The notes below the pieces were generated by a model. That model made no database searches and was not told the DNA's origin. It was given only the letters and a program-made list of their open reading frames with translations. Source: Ecdyonurus torrentis (lineage: Eukaryota; Arthropoda; Insecta; Ephemeroptera; Heptageniidae). Taken from it: a stretch of DNA of 64,000 nt. How positions within the stretch are numbered: position 1 is the first letter of the stretch; the number at the start of each line of letters is the position of its first letter. The stretch spans positions 1,178,001-1,242,000 of the forward strand of contig OX439129.1 in assembly GCA_949318235.1 (NCBI GenBank), in the 5' to 3' direction. The position numbers and the translations under genes are program-made. Shown in pieces: positions 1 to 10,138 of this stretch.

Positions 1-61
1 CGCATACTTTTTAGGTTATTGACAATTATAGTTTTCACTTATCATGTAGCCATACCAAGTC
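1..61 (+). repeat. Partial monomer, type E tail
   Basis: This is the last 61 bp of a monomer cut by the window edge. It has the E-type tail (AGGTT, CAATTATAG, CACTTATC) and ends in GCCATACC instead of the common GCCAAACC. The same E tail precedes the A-B-C-D-E string at 4240 and 6207, so the duplication seen there probably extends left of the window. Confidence 0.9.
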
Positions 62-130
62 ATGAAACAAAGTTTCTATTTCAAGAACCAAATGTTATTG
101 AATGATAAAAATCATACTTTTTACACGATT

Positions 131-142
131 AAAACTAGTTTT
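131..142. other. 12-bp perfect palindrome AAAACTAGTTTT (first copy)
   Basis: Monomer positions 70-81 form a perfect dyad in A, B, E, F, G, J, K and L. It is broken by AAAATAGTTTT in C, D, H and I, by AAAACTACTTTTG in one A variant and by AAAATTAGTTTT in Q'. Two smaller dyads lie upstream in the same monomer: GAAAC-AAA-GTTTC at 3-15 and ATGAT-AAAA-ATCAT at 41-54. Confidence 0.8.
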
Positions 143-238
143 GATGATTTCTCAAAAACTAAGAATGCTACTGACTTTAAATTTGACTCAAAACATAGCT
201 TTTTCAATTCTCTACAAAAAAATGTCTTAAACTTTTTT

Positions 239-257
239 GCTCCGACGCATACTTTTT
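239..257 (+). other. Conserved CpG-bearing core of the monomer (first copy)
   Basis: GCTCCGACGCATACTTTTT occupies monomer positions 178-196 and is almost unchanged in every monomer. The only changes I noticed inside it are at 16037 (CATTCTTATT), 16282 (CGAAGC) and 42822 (CGTATAC). It holds two of the three usual CpGs of the monomer and is flanked by T runs. A protein-binding role is possible but unproven; it does not match the CENP-B box. Confidence 0.6.
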
Positions 258-306
258 GGGTTATTGACAATTTTAGTTTTCACTCATCATGTAGCCAAAC
301 CAAGTC

Positions 307-552
307 ATGAAACAAAGTATCTATTTCAAGAACCAAATGTTATTGAATGATAAAAATCATACTTTTTACACGATTAAAACTAGTTTTGATGATTTCTCCA
401 AAAATAAGAATGCTACAGACATCAAATTCAATTCAAAACATAGCTTTTTCAATTCTTTACAAAAAAGATGTCTTGAACTTTTTTGCTCCGACGCATACTT
501 TTTGGGTTATTGACAATTTTAGTTTTCACTCATCATGTAGCCAAACCAAGTC
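307..552 (+). repeat. Type B monomer
   Basis: A 246-bp monomer marked by AAAGTATCTATTTC at its start, TCTCCAAAAATAAG and CAGACATCAAATTCAATTC. The full B form, with a GGGTT tail, occurs at 307, 4485, 6452, 60757 and 61494. The last two carry CAGAACATAGC in place of CAAAACATAGC. A fixed derivative, B' (1782, 13824, 17757, 23409, 25374, 30042, 35939, 37660, 38642, 40363), keeps the B left half but has an E-like right half (GATGTATTAAAC, AGGTT tail). Confidence 0.93.
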
Positions 553-798
553 ATGAAACAAAGTTTCTATTTCAAGTACCAAATGTTATTGAATGATAAA
601 AATCATACTTTTTACACAATTAAAAATAGTTTTGATGATTTCTCCAAAAATAAGAATGCTACAGACATCAAATTCAATTTAAAAGCTAGCTTTTTCAATT
701 CTCTACAAAAAAGATGTCTTGAACATTTTTGCTCCGACGCATACTTTTTGGGTTATTGACAATTTTAGTTTTCACTCATTATGTAGCCAAACCAAGTC
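553..798 (+). repeat. Type C monomer
   Basis: A 246-bp monomer with CAAGTACCAAATG, ACACAATT, AAAATAGTTTT, and AATTTAAAAGCTAGC in the middle, followed by CTTGAACATTTTTGC and a CATTATG tail. The middle forms a 14-bp perfect palindrome, AAAAGCTAGCTTTT, at 681-694. Related C' monomers inside the K-L-C-D cassettes keep the right half but have an A/K-like left half. It always precedes type D here. Confidence 0.92.
681..694. other. 14-bp palindrome AAAAGCTAGCTTTT in type C
   Basis: Present in six C-type monomers, at 681, 6826, 8300, 10757, 29186 and 63340. Sister monomers have AAAACATAGCTTTT or AAAACCTAGCTTTT, which are not palindromic, so the dyad arose by a few substitutions. Confidence 0.85.
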
Positions 799-1045
799 AT
801 GAAACAAAGTTTCTATTTCAAGTACCAAATGTTATTGAATGATAAAAATCATACTTTTTACACAATTAAAAATAGTTTTGATGATTTCTCCAAAAATAAG
901 AATGCTACAGACATCAAATTCAATTCAAAACATAGCTTTTTCAATTCTTTACAAAAAAGATGTCTTGAACCTTTTTTGCTCCGACGCATACTTTTTGGGT
1001 TATTGACAATTTTAGTTTTCACTCATCATGTAGCCAAACCAAGTC
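799..1045 (+). repeat. Type D monomer
   Basis: A 247-bp monomer like type B in its middle but with a C-like left half (CAAGTACC, ACACAATT, AAAATAGTTTT) and one extra base in CTTGAACCTTTTTTGC. The insertion shifts frame, producing a 96-codon open frame that runs into the next monomer; this is a by-product, not gene evidence. Other copies lie at 4977, 6944, 8418, 10875, 13086, 24636, 29304, 41346, 60019 and 63458. Confidence 0.93.
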
Positions 1046-1291
1046 ATGAAACAAAGTTTTTATTTCAAGAACCAAATGTTATTGAATGATAAAAATCATA
1101 CTTTTTACACGATTAAAACTAGTTTTGATGATTTCTCAAAAACTAAGAATGCTACTGACTTAAAATTTAACTTATAACATAGCTTTTTTAATTCTCTACA
1201 AAAAAGATGTATTAAACTTTTTTGCTCCGACGCATACTTTTTAGGTTATTGACAATTATAGTTTTCACTTATCATGTAGCCAAACCAAGTC
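1046..1291 (+). repeat. Type E monomer
   Basis: A 246-bp monomer with GACTTAAAATTTAACTTATA, GCTTTTTTAATTC and GATGTATTAAAC, and a distinct tail (TTTTTAGGTTATTG, CAATTATAG, CACTTATC). An in-frame TAA in the middle means it carries no long frame. It is nearly always followed by an A or A' monomer. Several copies end in GCCATACC rather than GCCAAACC, which is a useful sub-marker. Two copies (37168 and 39871) have a seventh T in the T run and are 247 bp. Confidence 0.93.
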
Positions 1292-2272
1292 ATGAAACAA
1301 AGTTTCTATTTCAAGAACCAAATGTTATTGAATGATAAAAATCATACTTTTTACACGATTAAAACTAGTTTTGATGATTTCTCAAAAACTAAGAATGCTA
1401 CTGACTTTAAATTTGACTCAAAACATAGCTTTTTCGATTCTCTACAAAAAAATGTCTTAAACTTTTTTGCTCCGACGCATACTTTTTGGGTTATTGACAA
1501 TTTTAGTTTTCACTCATCATGTAGCCAAACCAAGTCATGAAACAAAGTTTCTATTTCAAGAACCAAATGTTATTGAATGATAAAAATCATACTTTTTACA
1601 CGATTAAAACTAGTTTTGATGATTTCTCAAAAACTAAGAATGCTACTGACTTTAAATTTGACTCAAAACATAGCTTTTTCAATTCTCTACAAAAAAATGT
1701 CTTAAACTTTTTTGCTCCGACGCATACTTTTTGGGTTATTGACAATTTTAGTTTTCACTCATCATGTAGCCAAACCAAGTCATGAAACAAAGTATCTATT
1801 TCAAGAACCAAATGTTATTGAATGATAAAAATCATACTTTTTACACGATTAAAACTAGTTTTGATGATTTCTCCAAAAATAAGAATGCTACAGACATCAA
1901 ATTCAATTCAAAACATAGCTTTTTTAATTCTCTACAAAAAAGATGTATTAAACTTTTTTGCTCCGACGCATACTTTTTAGGTTATTGACAATTATAGTTT
2001 TCACTTATCATGTAGCCAAACCAAGTCATGAAACAAAGTTTCTATTTCAAGAACCAAATGTTATTGAATGATAAAAATCATACTTTTTACACGATTAAAA
2101 CTAGTTTTGATGATTTCTCAAAAACTAAGAATGCTACTGACTTTAAATTTGACTCAAAACATAGCTTTTTCGATTCTCTACAAAAAAATGTCTTAAACTT
2201 TTTTGCTCCGACGCATACTTTTTGGGTTATTGACAATTTTAGTTTTCACTCATCATGTAGCCAAACCAAGTC

Positions 2273-2518
2273 ATGAAACAAAGTTTTTATTTCAAGAACC
2301 AAATGTTATTGAATGATAAAAATCATACTTTTTACACGATTAAAACTAGTTTTGATGATTTCTCAAAAACTAAGTATGCTACAGACTTTAAATTCAATTC
2401 AAAACCTAGCTTTTTCAATTCTTTACAAAAAAGATGTCTTAAACTTTTTTGCTCCGACGCATACTTTTTGGGTTATTGACAATTTTAGTTTTCACTCATC
2501 ATGTAGCCAAACCAAGTC
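2273..2518 (+). repeat. Type F monomer
   Basis: A 246-bp monomer with AAGTATGCTACAGAC, CTTTAAATTCAATTC, AACCTAGC, TCTTTACAAAAAAGATG and CTTAAAC, plus the common GGGTT tail. It usually directly precedes F' (for example 8910, 14315, 18248, 21443, 32007, 33973, 42576, 48229, 52159, 58299). Confidence 0.9.
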
Positions 2519-2764
2519 ATGAAACAAAGTTTCTATTTCAAGAACCAAATGTTATTGAATGATAAAAATCATACTTTTTACACGATTAAAACTAGTTTTG
2601 ATGATTTCTCAAAAACTAAGTATGCTACAGACTTTAAATTCAATTCAAAACCTAGCTTTTTTAATTCTCTACAAAAAAGATGTCTTAAACTTTTTTGCTC
2701 CGACGCATACTTTTTAGGTTATTGACAATTATAGTTTTCACTTATCATGTAGCCAAACCAAGTC
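2519..2764 (+). repeat. Type F' monomer
   Basis: Like F but with GCTTTTTTAATTCTC and the E-type tail (AGGTT, CAATTATAG, CACTTATC), so it looks like an F body joined to an E right end. From 21689 rightward most copies carry TGTTACTGAATG in place of TGTTATTGAATG (21689, 32253, 34219, 42822, 48475, 49948, 52405, 53878, 55842, 58545). The leftmost copies do not. Confidence 0.9.
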
Positions 2765-3009
2765 ATGAAACAAAGTTTCTATTTCAAGAACCAAATGTTA
2801 TTGAATGATAAAAATCATACTTTTTACACGATTAAAACTAGTTTTGATGATTTCTCAAAAACTAAGAATGCTACTGACTTTAAATTTGACTCAAAACATA
2901 GCTTTTTCAATTCTCTACAAAAAAATGTCTTAAACTTTTTTGCTCCGACGCATACTTTTTGGGTTATTGACAATTTTAGTTTTCACTCATCATGTAGCCA
3001 AACCAAGTC

Positions 3010-3255
3010 ATGAAACAAAGTTTCTATTTCAAGAGCCAAATGTTATTGAATGATAAAAATCATACTTTTTACACGATTAAAACTAGTTTTGATGATTTCT
3101 CAAAAACTAAGTATGCTACAGACTTCAAATTCAATTCAAAACCTAGCTTTTTCAATTCTCTACAAAAAAGATGTCTTGAACATTTTTGCTCCGACGCATA
3201 CTTTTTGGGTTATTGACAATTTTAGTTTTCACTCATTATGTAGCCAAACCAAGTC
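3010..3255 (+). repeat. Type G monomer
   Basis: A 246-bp monomer marked by CAAGAGCCAAATG, AAGTATGCTACAGAC, AACCTAGC, CTTGAACATTTTTGC and a CATTATG tail. It follows an A monomer and leads into H. Copies from 44788 on can have CAAGAGCTAAATG, and two (55351, 57315) also have GATGTGTTGAAC. Confidence 0.9.
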
Positions 3256-3501
3256 ATGAAACAAAGTTTCTATTTCAAGTACCAAATGTTATTGAATGAT
3301 AAAAATCATACTTTTTACACAATTAAAAATAGTTTTGATGATTTGTCAAAAACTAAGAATGCTACTGACATAAAATTTGACTTAAAACATAGCTTTTTCA
3401 ATTCTCTACAAAAAAGATGTTTTGAACTTTTTTGCTCCGACGCATACTTTTTGGGTTATTGACAATTTTAGTTTTCACTCATCATGTATTCAAACCAAGT
3501 C
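3256..3501 (+). repeat. Type H monomer
   Basis: A 246-bp monomer with CAAGTACC, ACACAATT, AAAATAGTTTT, GATTTGTCAAAAAC, GACATAAAATTTGAC and GATGTTTTGAAC. Its tail into type I usually reads CATGTATTCAAACC instead of CATGTAGCCAAACC, a marker of the H-I junction. Copies at 30779 and 32990 have an A-like left half and the normal GATTTCTC. Confidence 0.9.
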
Positions 3502-3747
3502 ATGAAACAAAGTTTCTATTTCAAGAACCAAATGTTATTGAATGATGAAAATCATAATTTTTACACGATTAAAAATAGTTTTGATGATTTCTCAAAAACT
3601 AAGAATGCTACAGACTTCAAATTCAGTTTTAAACATAGCTTTTTCAATTCTTTACAAAAAAGATGTTTTGAACTTTTTTGCTCCGACGCATACTTTTTGG
3701 GTTATTGACAATTTTAGTTTTCACTCATCTTGTAGCCAAACCAAGTC
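3502..3747 (+). repeat. Type I monomer
   Basis: A 246-bp monomer with AATGATGAAAATCATAATT, AAAATAGTTTT, CTTCAAATTCAGTTTTAAAC and GATGTTTTGAAC. Its tail into J reads CATCTTGTAGCC. It is common from 18740 rightward and especially in the 41-60 kb region. The copy at 31025 is one base short (TTTTGGCTTTTTTGC). Confidence 0.9.
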
Positions 3748-3993
3748 ATGAAGCAAATTTTCTATTTCAAGAACCAAATGTTATTGAATGATAAAAATCA
3801 TACTTTTTACACGATTAAAACTAGTTTTGATGATTTCTCCAAAAAAAGGAATGCTACAGACATCAAATTCAATTCAAAACATAGCTTTTTCAATTCTTTA
3901 CAAAAAAGATGTCTTGAACTTTTTTGCTCCGACGCATACTTTTTGGGTTATTGACAATTTTAGTTTTCACTCATCATGTAGCCAAACCAAGTC
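3748..3993 (+). repeat. Type J monomer
   Basis: A 246-bp monomer starting ATGAAGCAAATTTTC, with TCTCCAAAAAAAGGAATG and then a B-like right half. The altered start breaks the GAAAC/GTTTC dyad seen in most monomers. A later variant with GATGAATTCTCC (44297, 46509, 49457, 50930, 53387, 54860, 56824) is restricted to the right third of the window and introduces a GAATTC site. Confidence 0.9.
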
Positions 3994-5714
3994 ATGAAAC
4001 AAAGTTTCTATTTCAAGAACCAAATGTTATTGAATGATAAAAATCATACTTTTTACACGATTAAAACTAGTTTTGATGATTTCTCAAAAACTAAGAATGC
4101 TACTGACTTAAAATTTAACTTATAACATAGCTTTTTTAATTCTCTACAAAAAAGATGTATTAAACTTTTTTGCTCCGACGCATACTTTTTAGGTTATTGA
4201 CAATTATAGTTTTCACTTATCATGTAGCCATACCAAGTCATGAAACAAAGTTTCTATTTCAAGAACCAAATGTTATTGAATGATAAAAATCATACTTTTT
4301 ACACGATTAAAACTAGTTTTGATGATTTCTCAAAAACTAAGAATGCTACTGACTTTAAATTTGACTCAAAACATAGCTTTTTCAATTCTCTACAAAAAAA
4401 TGTCTTAAACTTTTTTGCTCCGACGCATACTTTTTGGGTTATTGACAATTTTAGTTTTCACTCATCATGTAGCCAAACCAAGTCATGAAACAAAGTATCT
4501 ATTTCAAGAACCAAATGTTATTGAATGATAAAAATCATACTTTTTACACGATTAAAACTAGTTTTGATGATTTCTCCAAAAATAAGAATGCTACAGACAT
4601 CAAATTCAATTCAAAACATAGCTTTTTCAATTCTTTACAAAAAAGATGTCTTGAACTTTTTTGCTCCGACGCATACTTTTTGGGTTATTGACAATTTTAG
4701 TTTTCACTCATCATGTAGCCAAACCAAGTCATGAAACAAAGTTTCTATTTCAAGTACCAAATGTTATTGAATGATAAAAATCATACTTTTTACACAATTA
4801 AAAATAGTTTTGATGATTTCTCCAAAAATAAGAATGCTACAGACATCAAATTCAATTTAAATGCTAGCTTTTTCAATTCTCTACAAAAAAGATGTCTTGA
4901 ACATTTTTGCTCCGACGCATACTTTTTGGGTTATTGACAATTTTAGTTTTCACTCATTATGTAGCCAAACCAAGTCATGAAACAAAGTTTCTATTTCAAG
5001 TACCAAATGTTATTGAATGATAAAAATCATACTTTTTACACAATTAAAAATAGTTTTGATGATTTCTCCAAAAATAAGAATGCTACAGACATCAAATTCA
5101 ATTCAAAACATAGCTTTTTCAATTCTTTACAAAAAAGATGTCTTGAACCTTTTTTGCTCCGACGCATACTTTTTGGGTTATTGACAATTTTAGTTTTCAC
5201 TCATCATGTAGCCAAACCAAGTCATGAAACAAAGTTTTTATTTCAAGAACCAAATGTTATTGAATGATAAAAATCATACTTTTTACACGATTAAAACTAG
5301 TTTTGATGATTTCTCAAAAACTAAGAATGCTACTGACTTAAAATTTAACTTATAACATAGCTTTTTTAATTCTCTACAAAAAAGATGTATTAAACTTTTT
5401 TGCTCCGACGCATACTTTTTAGGTTATTGACAATTATAGTTTTCACTTATCATGTAGCCAAACCAAGTCATGAAACAAAGTTTCTATTTCAAGAACCAAA
5501 TGTTATTGAATGATAAAAATCATACTTTTTACACGATTAAAACTAGTTTTGATGATTTCTCAAAAACTAAGAATGCTACTGACTTTAAATTTGACTCAAA
5601 ACATAGCTTTTTCGATTCTCTACAAAAAAATGTCTTAAACTTTTTTGCTCCGACGCATACTTTTTGGGTTATTGACAATTTTAGTTTTCACTCATCATGT
5701 AGCCAAACCAAGTC
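3748..5714. repeat. 8-monomer higher-order unit, copy 1 (1967 bp)
   Basis: Order J E A B C D E A'. The same order and the same unit length recur immediately downstream. The E before A ends in GCCATACC in both copies, and the second E ends in GCCAAACC in both, showing that even sub-markers are shared. By eye I found only about five base differences between the copies, so this is a recent duplication. Confidence 0.9.
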
Positions 5715-7681
5715 ATGAAACAAAGTTTTTATTTCAAGAACCAAATGTTATTGAATGATAAAAATCATACTTTTTACACGATTAAAACTAGTTTTGATGA
5801 TTTCTCCAAAAAAAGGAATGCTACAGACATCAAATTCAATTCAAAACATAGCTTTTTCAATTCTTTACAAAAAAGATGTCTTGAACTTTTTTGCTCCGAC
5901 GCATACTTTTTGGGTTATTGACAATTTTAGTTTTCACTCATCATGTAGCCAAACCAAGTCATGAAACAAAGTTTCTATTTCAAGAACCAAATGTTATTGA
6001 ATGATAAAAATCATACTTTTTACACGATTAAAACTAGTTTTGATGATTTCTCAAAAACTAAGAATGCTACTGACTTAAAATTTAACTTATAACATAGCTT
6101 TTTTAATTCTCTACAAAAAAGATGTATTAAACTTTTTTGCTCCGACGCATACTTTTTAGGTTATTGACAATTATAGTTTTCACTTATCATGTAGCCATAC
6201 CAAGTCATGAAACAAAGTTTCTATTTCAAGAACCAAATGTTATTGAATGATAAAAATCATACTTTTTACACGATTAAAACTAGTTTTGATGATTTCTCAA
6301 AAACTAAGAATGCTACTGACTTTAAATTTGACTCAAAACATAGCTTTTTCAATTCTCTACAAAAAAATGTCTTAAACTTTTTTGCTCCGACGCATACTTT
6401 TTGGGTTATTGACAATTTTAGTTTTCACTCATCATGTAGCCAAACCAAGTCATGAAACAAAGTATCTATTTCAAGAACCAAATGTTATTGAATGATAAAA
6501 ATCATACTTTTTACACGATTAAAACTAGTTTTGATGATTTCTCCAAAAATAAGAATGCTACAGACATCAAATTCAATTCAAAACATAGCTTTTTCAATTC
6601 TTTACAAAAAAGATGTCTTGAACTTTTTTGCTCCGACGCATACTTTTTGGGTTATTGACAATTTTAGTTTTCACTCATCATGTAGCCAAACCAAGTCATG
6701 AAACAAAGTTTCTATTTCAAGTACCAAATGTTATTGAATGATAAAAATCATACTTTTTACACAATTAAAAATAGTTTTGATGATTTCTCCAAAAATAAGA
6801 ATGCTACAGACATCAAATTCAATTTAAAAGCTAGCTTTTTCAATTCTCTACAAAAAAGATGTCTTGAACATTTTTGCTCCGACGCATACTTTTTGGGTTA
6901 TTGACAATTTTAGTTTTCACTCATTATGTAGCCAAACCAAGTCATGAAACAAAGTTTCTATTTCAAGTACCAAATGTTATTGAATGATAAAAATCATACT
7001 TTTTACACAATTAAAAATAGTTTTGATGATTTCTCCAAAAATAAGAATGCTACAGACATCAAATTCAATTCAAAACATAGCTTTTTCAATTCTTTACAAA
7101 AAAGATGTCTTGAACCTTTTTTGCTCCGACGCATACTTTTTGGGTTATTGACAATTTTAGTTTTCACTCATCATGTAGCCAAACCAAGTCATGAAACAAA
7201 GTTTTTATTTCAAGAACCAAATGTTATTGAATGATAAAAATCATACTTTTTACACGATTAAAACTAGTTTTGATGATTTCTCAAAAACTAAGAATGCTAC
7301 TGACTTAAAATTTAACTTATAACATAGCTTTTTTAATTCTCTACAAAAAAGATGTATTAAACTTTTTTGCTCCGACGCATACTTTTTAGGTTATTGACAA
7401 TTATAGTTTTCACTTATCATGTAGCCAAACCAAGTCATGAAACAAAGTTTCTATTTCAAGAACCAAATGTTATTGAATGATAAAAATCAAACTTTTTACA
7501 CGATTAAAACTAGTTTTGATGATTTCTCAAAAACTAAGAATGCTACTGACTTTAAATTTGACTCAAAACATAGCTTTTTCGATTCTCTACAAAAAAATGT
7601 CTTAAACTTTTTTGCTCCGACGCATACTTTTTGGGTTATTGACAATTTTAGTTTTCACTCATCATGTAGCCAAACCAAGTC
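5715..7681. repeat. 8-monomer higher-order unit, copy 2 (1967 bp)
   Basis: Order J' E A B C D E A'. The first monomer has the type J body but begins ATGAAACAAAGTTTT, the common start, rather than ATGAAGCAAATTTTC. That marks the exchange point between an incoming A' end and a J body. The last A' has AATCAAACTTTTT where copy 1 has AATCATACTTTTT. Confidence 0.9.
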
Positions 7682-8664
7682 ATGAAACAAAGTTTTTATT
7701 TCAAGAACCAAATGTTATTGAATGATAAAAATCATACTTTTTACACGATTAAAACTAGTTTTGATGATTTCTCAAAAACTAAGTATGCTACAGACTTCAA
7801 ATTCAATTCAAAACCTAGCTTTTTCAATGCTTTACAAAAAAGATGTCTTGAACTTTTTTGCTCCGACGCATACTTTTTGGGTTATTGACAATTTTAGTTT
7901 TCACTCATCATGTAGCCAATCCAAGTCATGAAACAAAGTTTCTATTTCAAGAACCAAATGTTATTGAATGATAAAAATCATACTTTTTACACGATTAAAA
8001 CTAGTTTTGATGATTTCTCAAAAACTAAGAATGCTACTGACTTTAAATTTGACTCAAAACATAGCTTTTTCAATTTCTACAAAAAAATGTCTTAAACTTT
8101 TTTGCTCCGACGCATACTTTTTGGGTTATTGACAATTTTAGTTTTCACTCATCATGTAGCCAAACCAAGTCATGAAACAAAGTTTCTATTTCAAGAACCA
8201 AATGTTATTGAATGATAAAAATCATACTTTTTACACGATTAAAACTAGTTTTGATGATTTCTAAAAAACTAAGTATGCTACAGACTTCAAATTCAATTTA
8301 AAAGCTAGCTTTTTCAATTCTCTACAAAAAAGATGTCTTGAACATTTTTGCTCCGACGCATACTTTTTGGGTTATTGACAATTTTAGTTTTCACTCATTA
8401 TGTAGCCAAACCAAGTCATGAAACAAAGTTTCTATTTCAAGTACCAAATGTTATTGAATGATAAAAATCATACTTTTTACACAATTAAAAATAGTTTTGA
8501 TGATTTCTCCAAAAATAAGAATGCTACAGACATCAAATTCAATTCAAAACATAGCTTTTTCAATTCTTTACAAAAAAGATGTCTTGAACCTTTTTTGCTC
8601 CGACGCATACTTTTTGGGTTATTGACAATTTTAGTTTTCACTCATCATGTAGCCAAACCAAGTC
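7682..8664. repeat. K-L-C-D cassette 1 (983 bp)
   Basis: Four monomers of 246, 244, 246 and 247 bp. K has CTTCAAATTC, AACCTAGC and TCAATGCTTTAC. L is an A-like monomer with CAATTTCTAC in place of CAATTCTCTAC, one base short. The third is a C derivative with AAAAGCTAGC and, in this copy only, TTTCTAAAAAACTAAG, which adds a stop. D follows. The K tail here reads GCCAATCC. Confidence 0.92.
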
Positions 8665-10138
8665 ATGAAACAAAGTTTTTATTTCAAGAACCAAATGTTA
8701 TTGAATGATAAAAATCATACTTTTTACACGATTAAAACTAGTTTTGATGATTTCTCAAAAACTAAGAATGCTACTGACTTTAAATTTGACTCAAAACATA
8801 GCTTTTTCGATTCTCTACAAAAAAATGTCTTAAACTTTTTTGCTCCGACGCATACTTTTTGGGTTATTGACAATTTTAGTTTTCACTCATCATGTAGCCA
8901 AACCAAGTCATGAAACAAAGTTTTTATTTCAAGAACCAAATGTTATTGAATGATAAAAATCATACTTTTTACACGATTAAAACTAGTTTTGATGATTTCT
9001 CAAAAACTAAGTATGCTACAGACTTTAAATTCAATTCAAAACCTAGCTTTTTCAATTCTTTACAAAAAAGATGTCTTAAACTTTTTTGCTCCGACGCATA
9101 CTTTTTGGGTTATTGACAATTTTAGTTTTCACTCATCATGTAGCCAAACCAAGTCATGAAACAAAGTTTCTATTTCAAGAACCAAATGTTATTGAATGAT
9201 AAAAATCATACTTTTTACACGATTAAAACTAGTTTTGATGATTTCTCAAAAACTAAGTATGCTACAGACTTTAAATTCAATTCAAAACCTAGCTTTTTTA
9301 ATTCTCTACAAAAAAAAAAGTCTTAAACTTTTTTGCTCCGACGCATACTTTTTAGGTTATTGACAATTATAGTTTTCACTTATCATGTAGCCAAACCAAG
9401 TCATGAAACAAAGTTTCTATTTCAAGAACCAAATGTTATTGAATGATAAAAATCATACTTTTTACACGATTAAAACTAGTTTTGATGATTTCTCAAAAAC
9501 TAAGAATGCTACTGACTTTAAATTTGACTCAAAACATAGCTTTTTCAATTCTCTACAAAAAAATGTCTTAAACTTTTTTGCTCCGACGCATACTTTTTGG
9601 GTTATTGACAATTTTAGTTTTCACTCATCATGTAGCCAAACCAAGTCATGAAACAAAGTTTCTATTTCAAGAACCAAATGTTATTGAATGATAAAAATCA
9701 TACTTTTTACACGATTAAAACTAGTTTTGATGATTTCTCAAAAACTAAGAATGCTACTGACTTAAAATTTAACTTATAACATAGCTTTTTTAATTCTCTA
9801 CAAAAAAGATGTATTAAACTTTTTTGCTCCGACGCATACTTTTTAGGTTATTGACAATTATAGTTTTCACTTATCATGTAGCCAAACCAAGTCATGAAAC
9901 AAAGTTTCTATTTCAAGAACCAAATGTTATTGAATGATAAAAATCATACTTTTTACACGATTAAAACTAGTTTTGATGATTTCTCAAAAACTAAGAATGC
10001 TACTGACTTTAAATTTGACTCAAAACATAGCTTTTTCAATTCTCTACAAAAAAATGTCTTAAACTTTTTTGCTCCGACGCATACTTTTTGGGTTATTGAC
10101 AATTTTAGTTTTCACTCATCATGTAGCCAAACCAAGTC
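8665..10138. repeat. Mixed run: A' F F' A E A
   Basis: Six monomers. The F' copy at 9156 has ten As followed by GTCTT where others have CAAAAAAGATGTCTT, so GAT has been replaced by As with one extra base. It is 247 bp and I saw this change nowhere else. Confidence 0.88.

Larger units (their letters stand above)
62..306 (+). repeat. Type A monomer (reference copy)
   Basis: A 245-bp monomer used here as the numbering reference. Diagnostic bases are GCTACTGACTTTAAATTTG in the middle, AACATAGC, and CTACAAAAAAATGTC, which lacks the G of the usual CAAAAAAGATGTC and so is one base short. The shortening lets an 82-codon frame run across the boundary and end in TGA overlapping the next ATG. A' copies (for example 1292, 2028, 5470, 18003) have TCGATTC for TCAATTC. 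A is the commonest family and the partner of most transitions in the array. Confidence 0.95.
62..3747. repeat. Mixed run: A B C D E A' A B' A' F F' A G H I
   Basis: Fifteen monomers with no tandem higher-order repeat inside the run. The first six (A B C D E A') recur in the same order at 4240 and 6207, an offset of 4178 bp to the nearer copy. The only difference I noticed in that stretch is AAAAGCTAGC against AAATGCTAGC in the C monomer. The rest previews strings seen later (A' F F' A G H I). Confidence 0.88.

Noticed and set aside
231..240. RNA polymerase III transcription unit ending in the T run
   Set aside because: T runs of five or six occur in each monomer, but I find no A-box and B-box pair upstream.
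239..257. CENP-B box
   Set aside because: The CpG core GCTCCGACGCATAC and its complement do not fit the essential spaced TTCG...A..CGGG pattern of the CENP-B box.
138..258. Intrinsically curved DNA from phased A/T tracts
   Set aside because: Tract centres in the A monomer are about 17-20 bp apart, not near the 10.5-bp helical repeat, so simple phasing is not supported by eye.
246..262. Telomere-like TTTTTGGGTTA sequence
   Set aside because: It occurs once per monomer inside a longer conserved segment and is not itself tandemly repeated.
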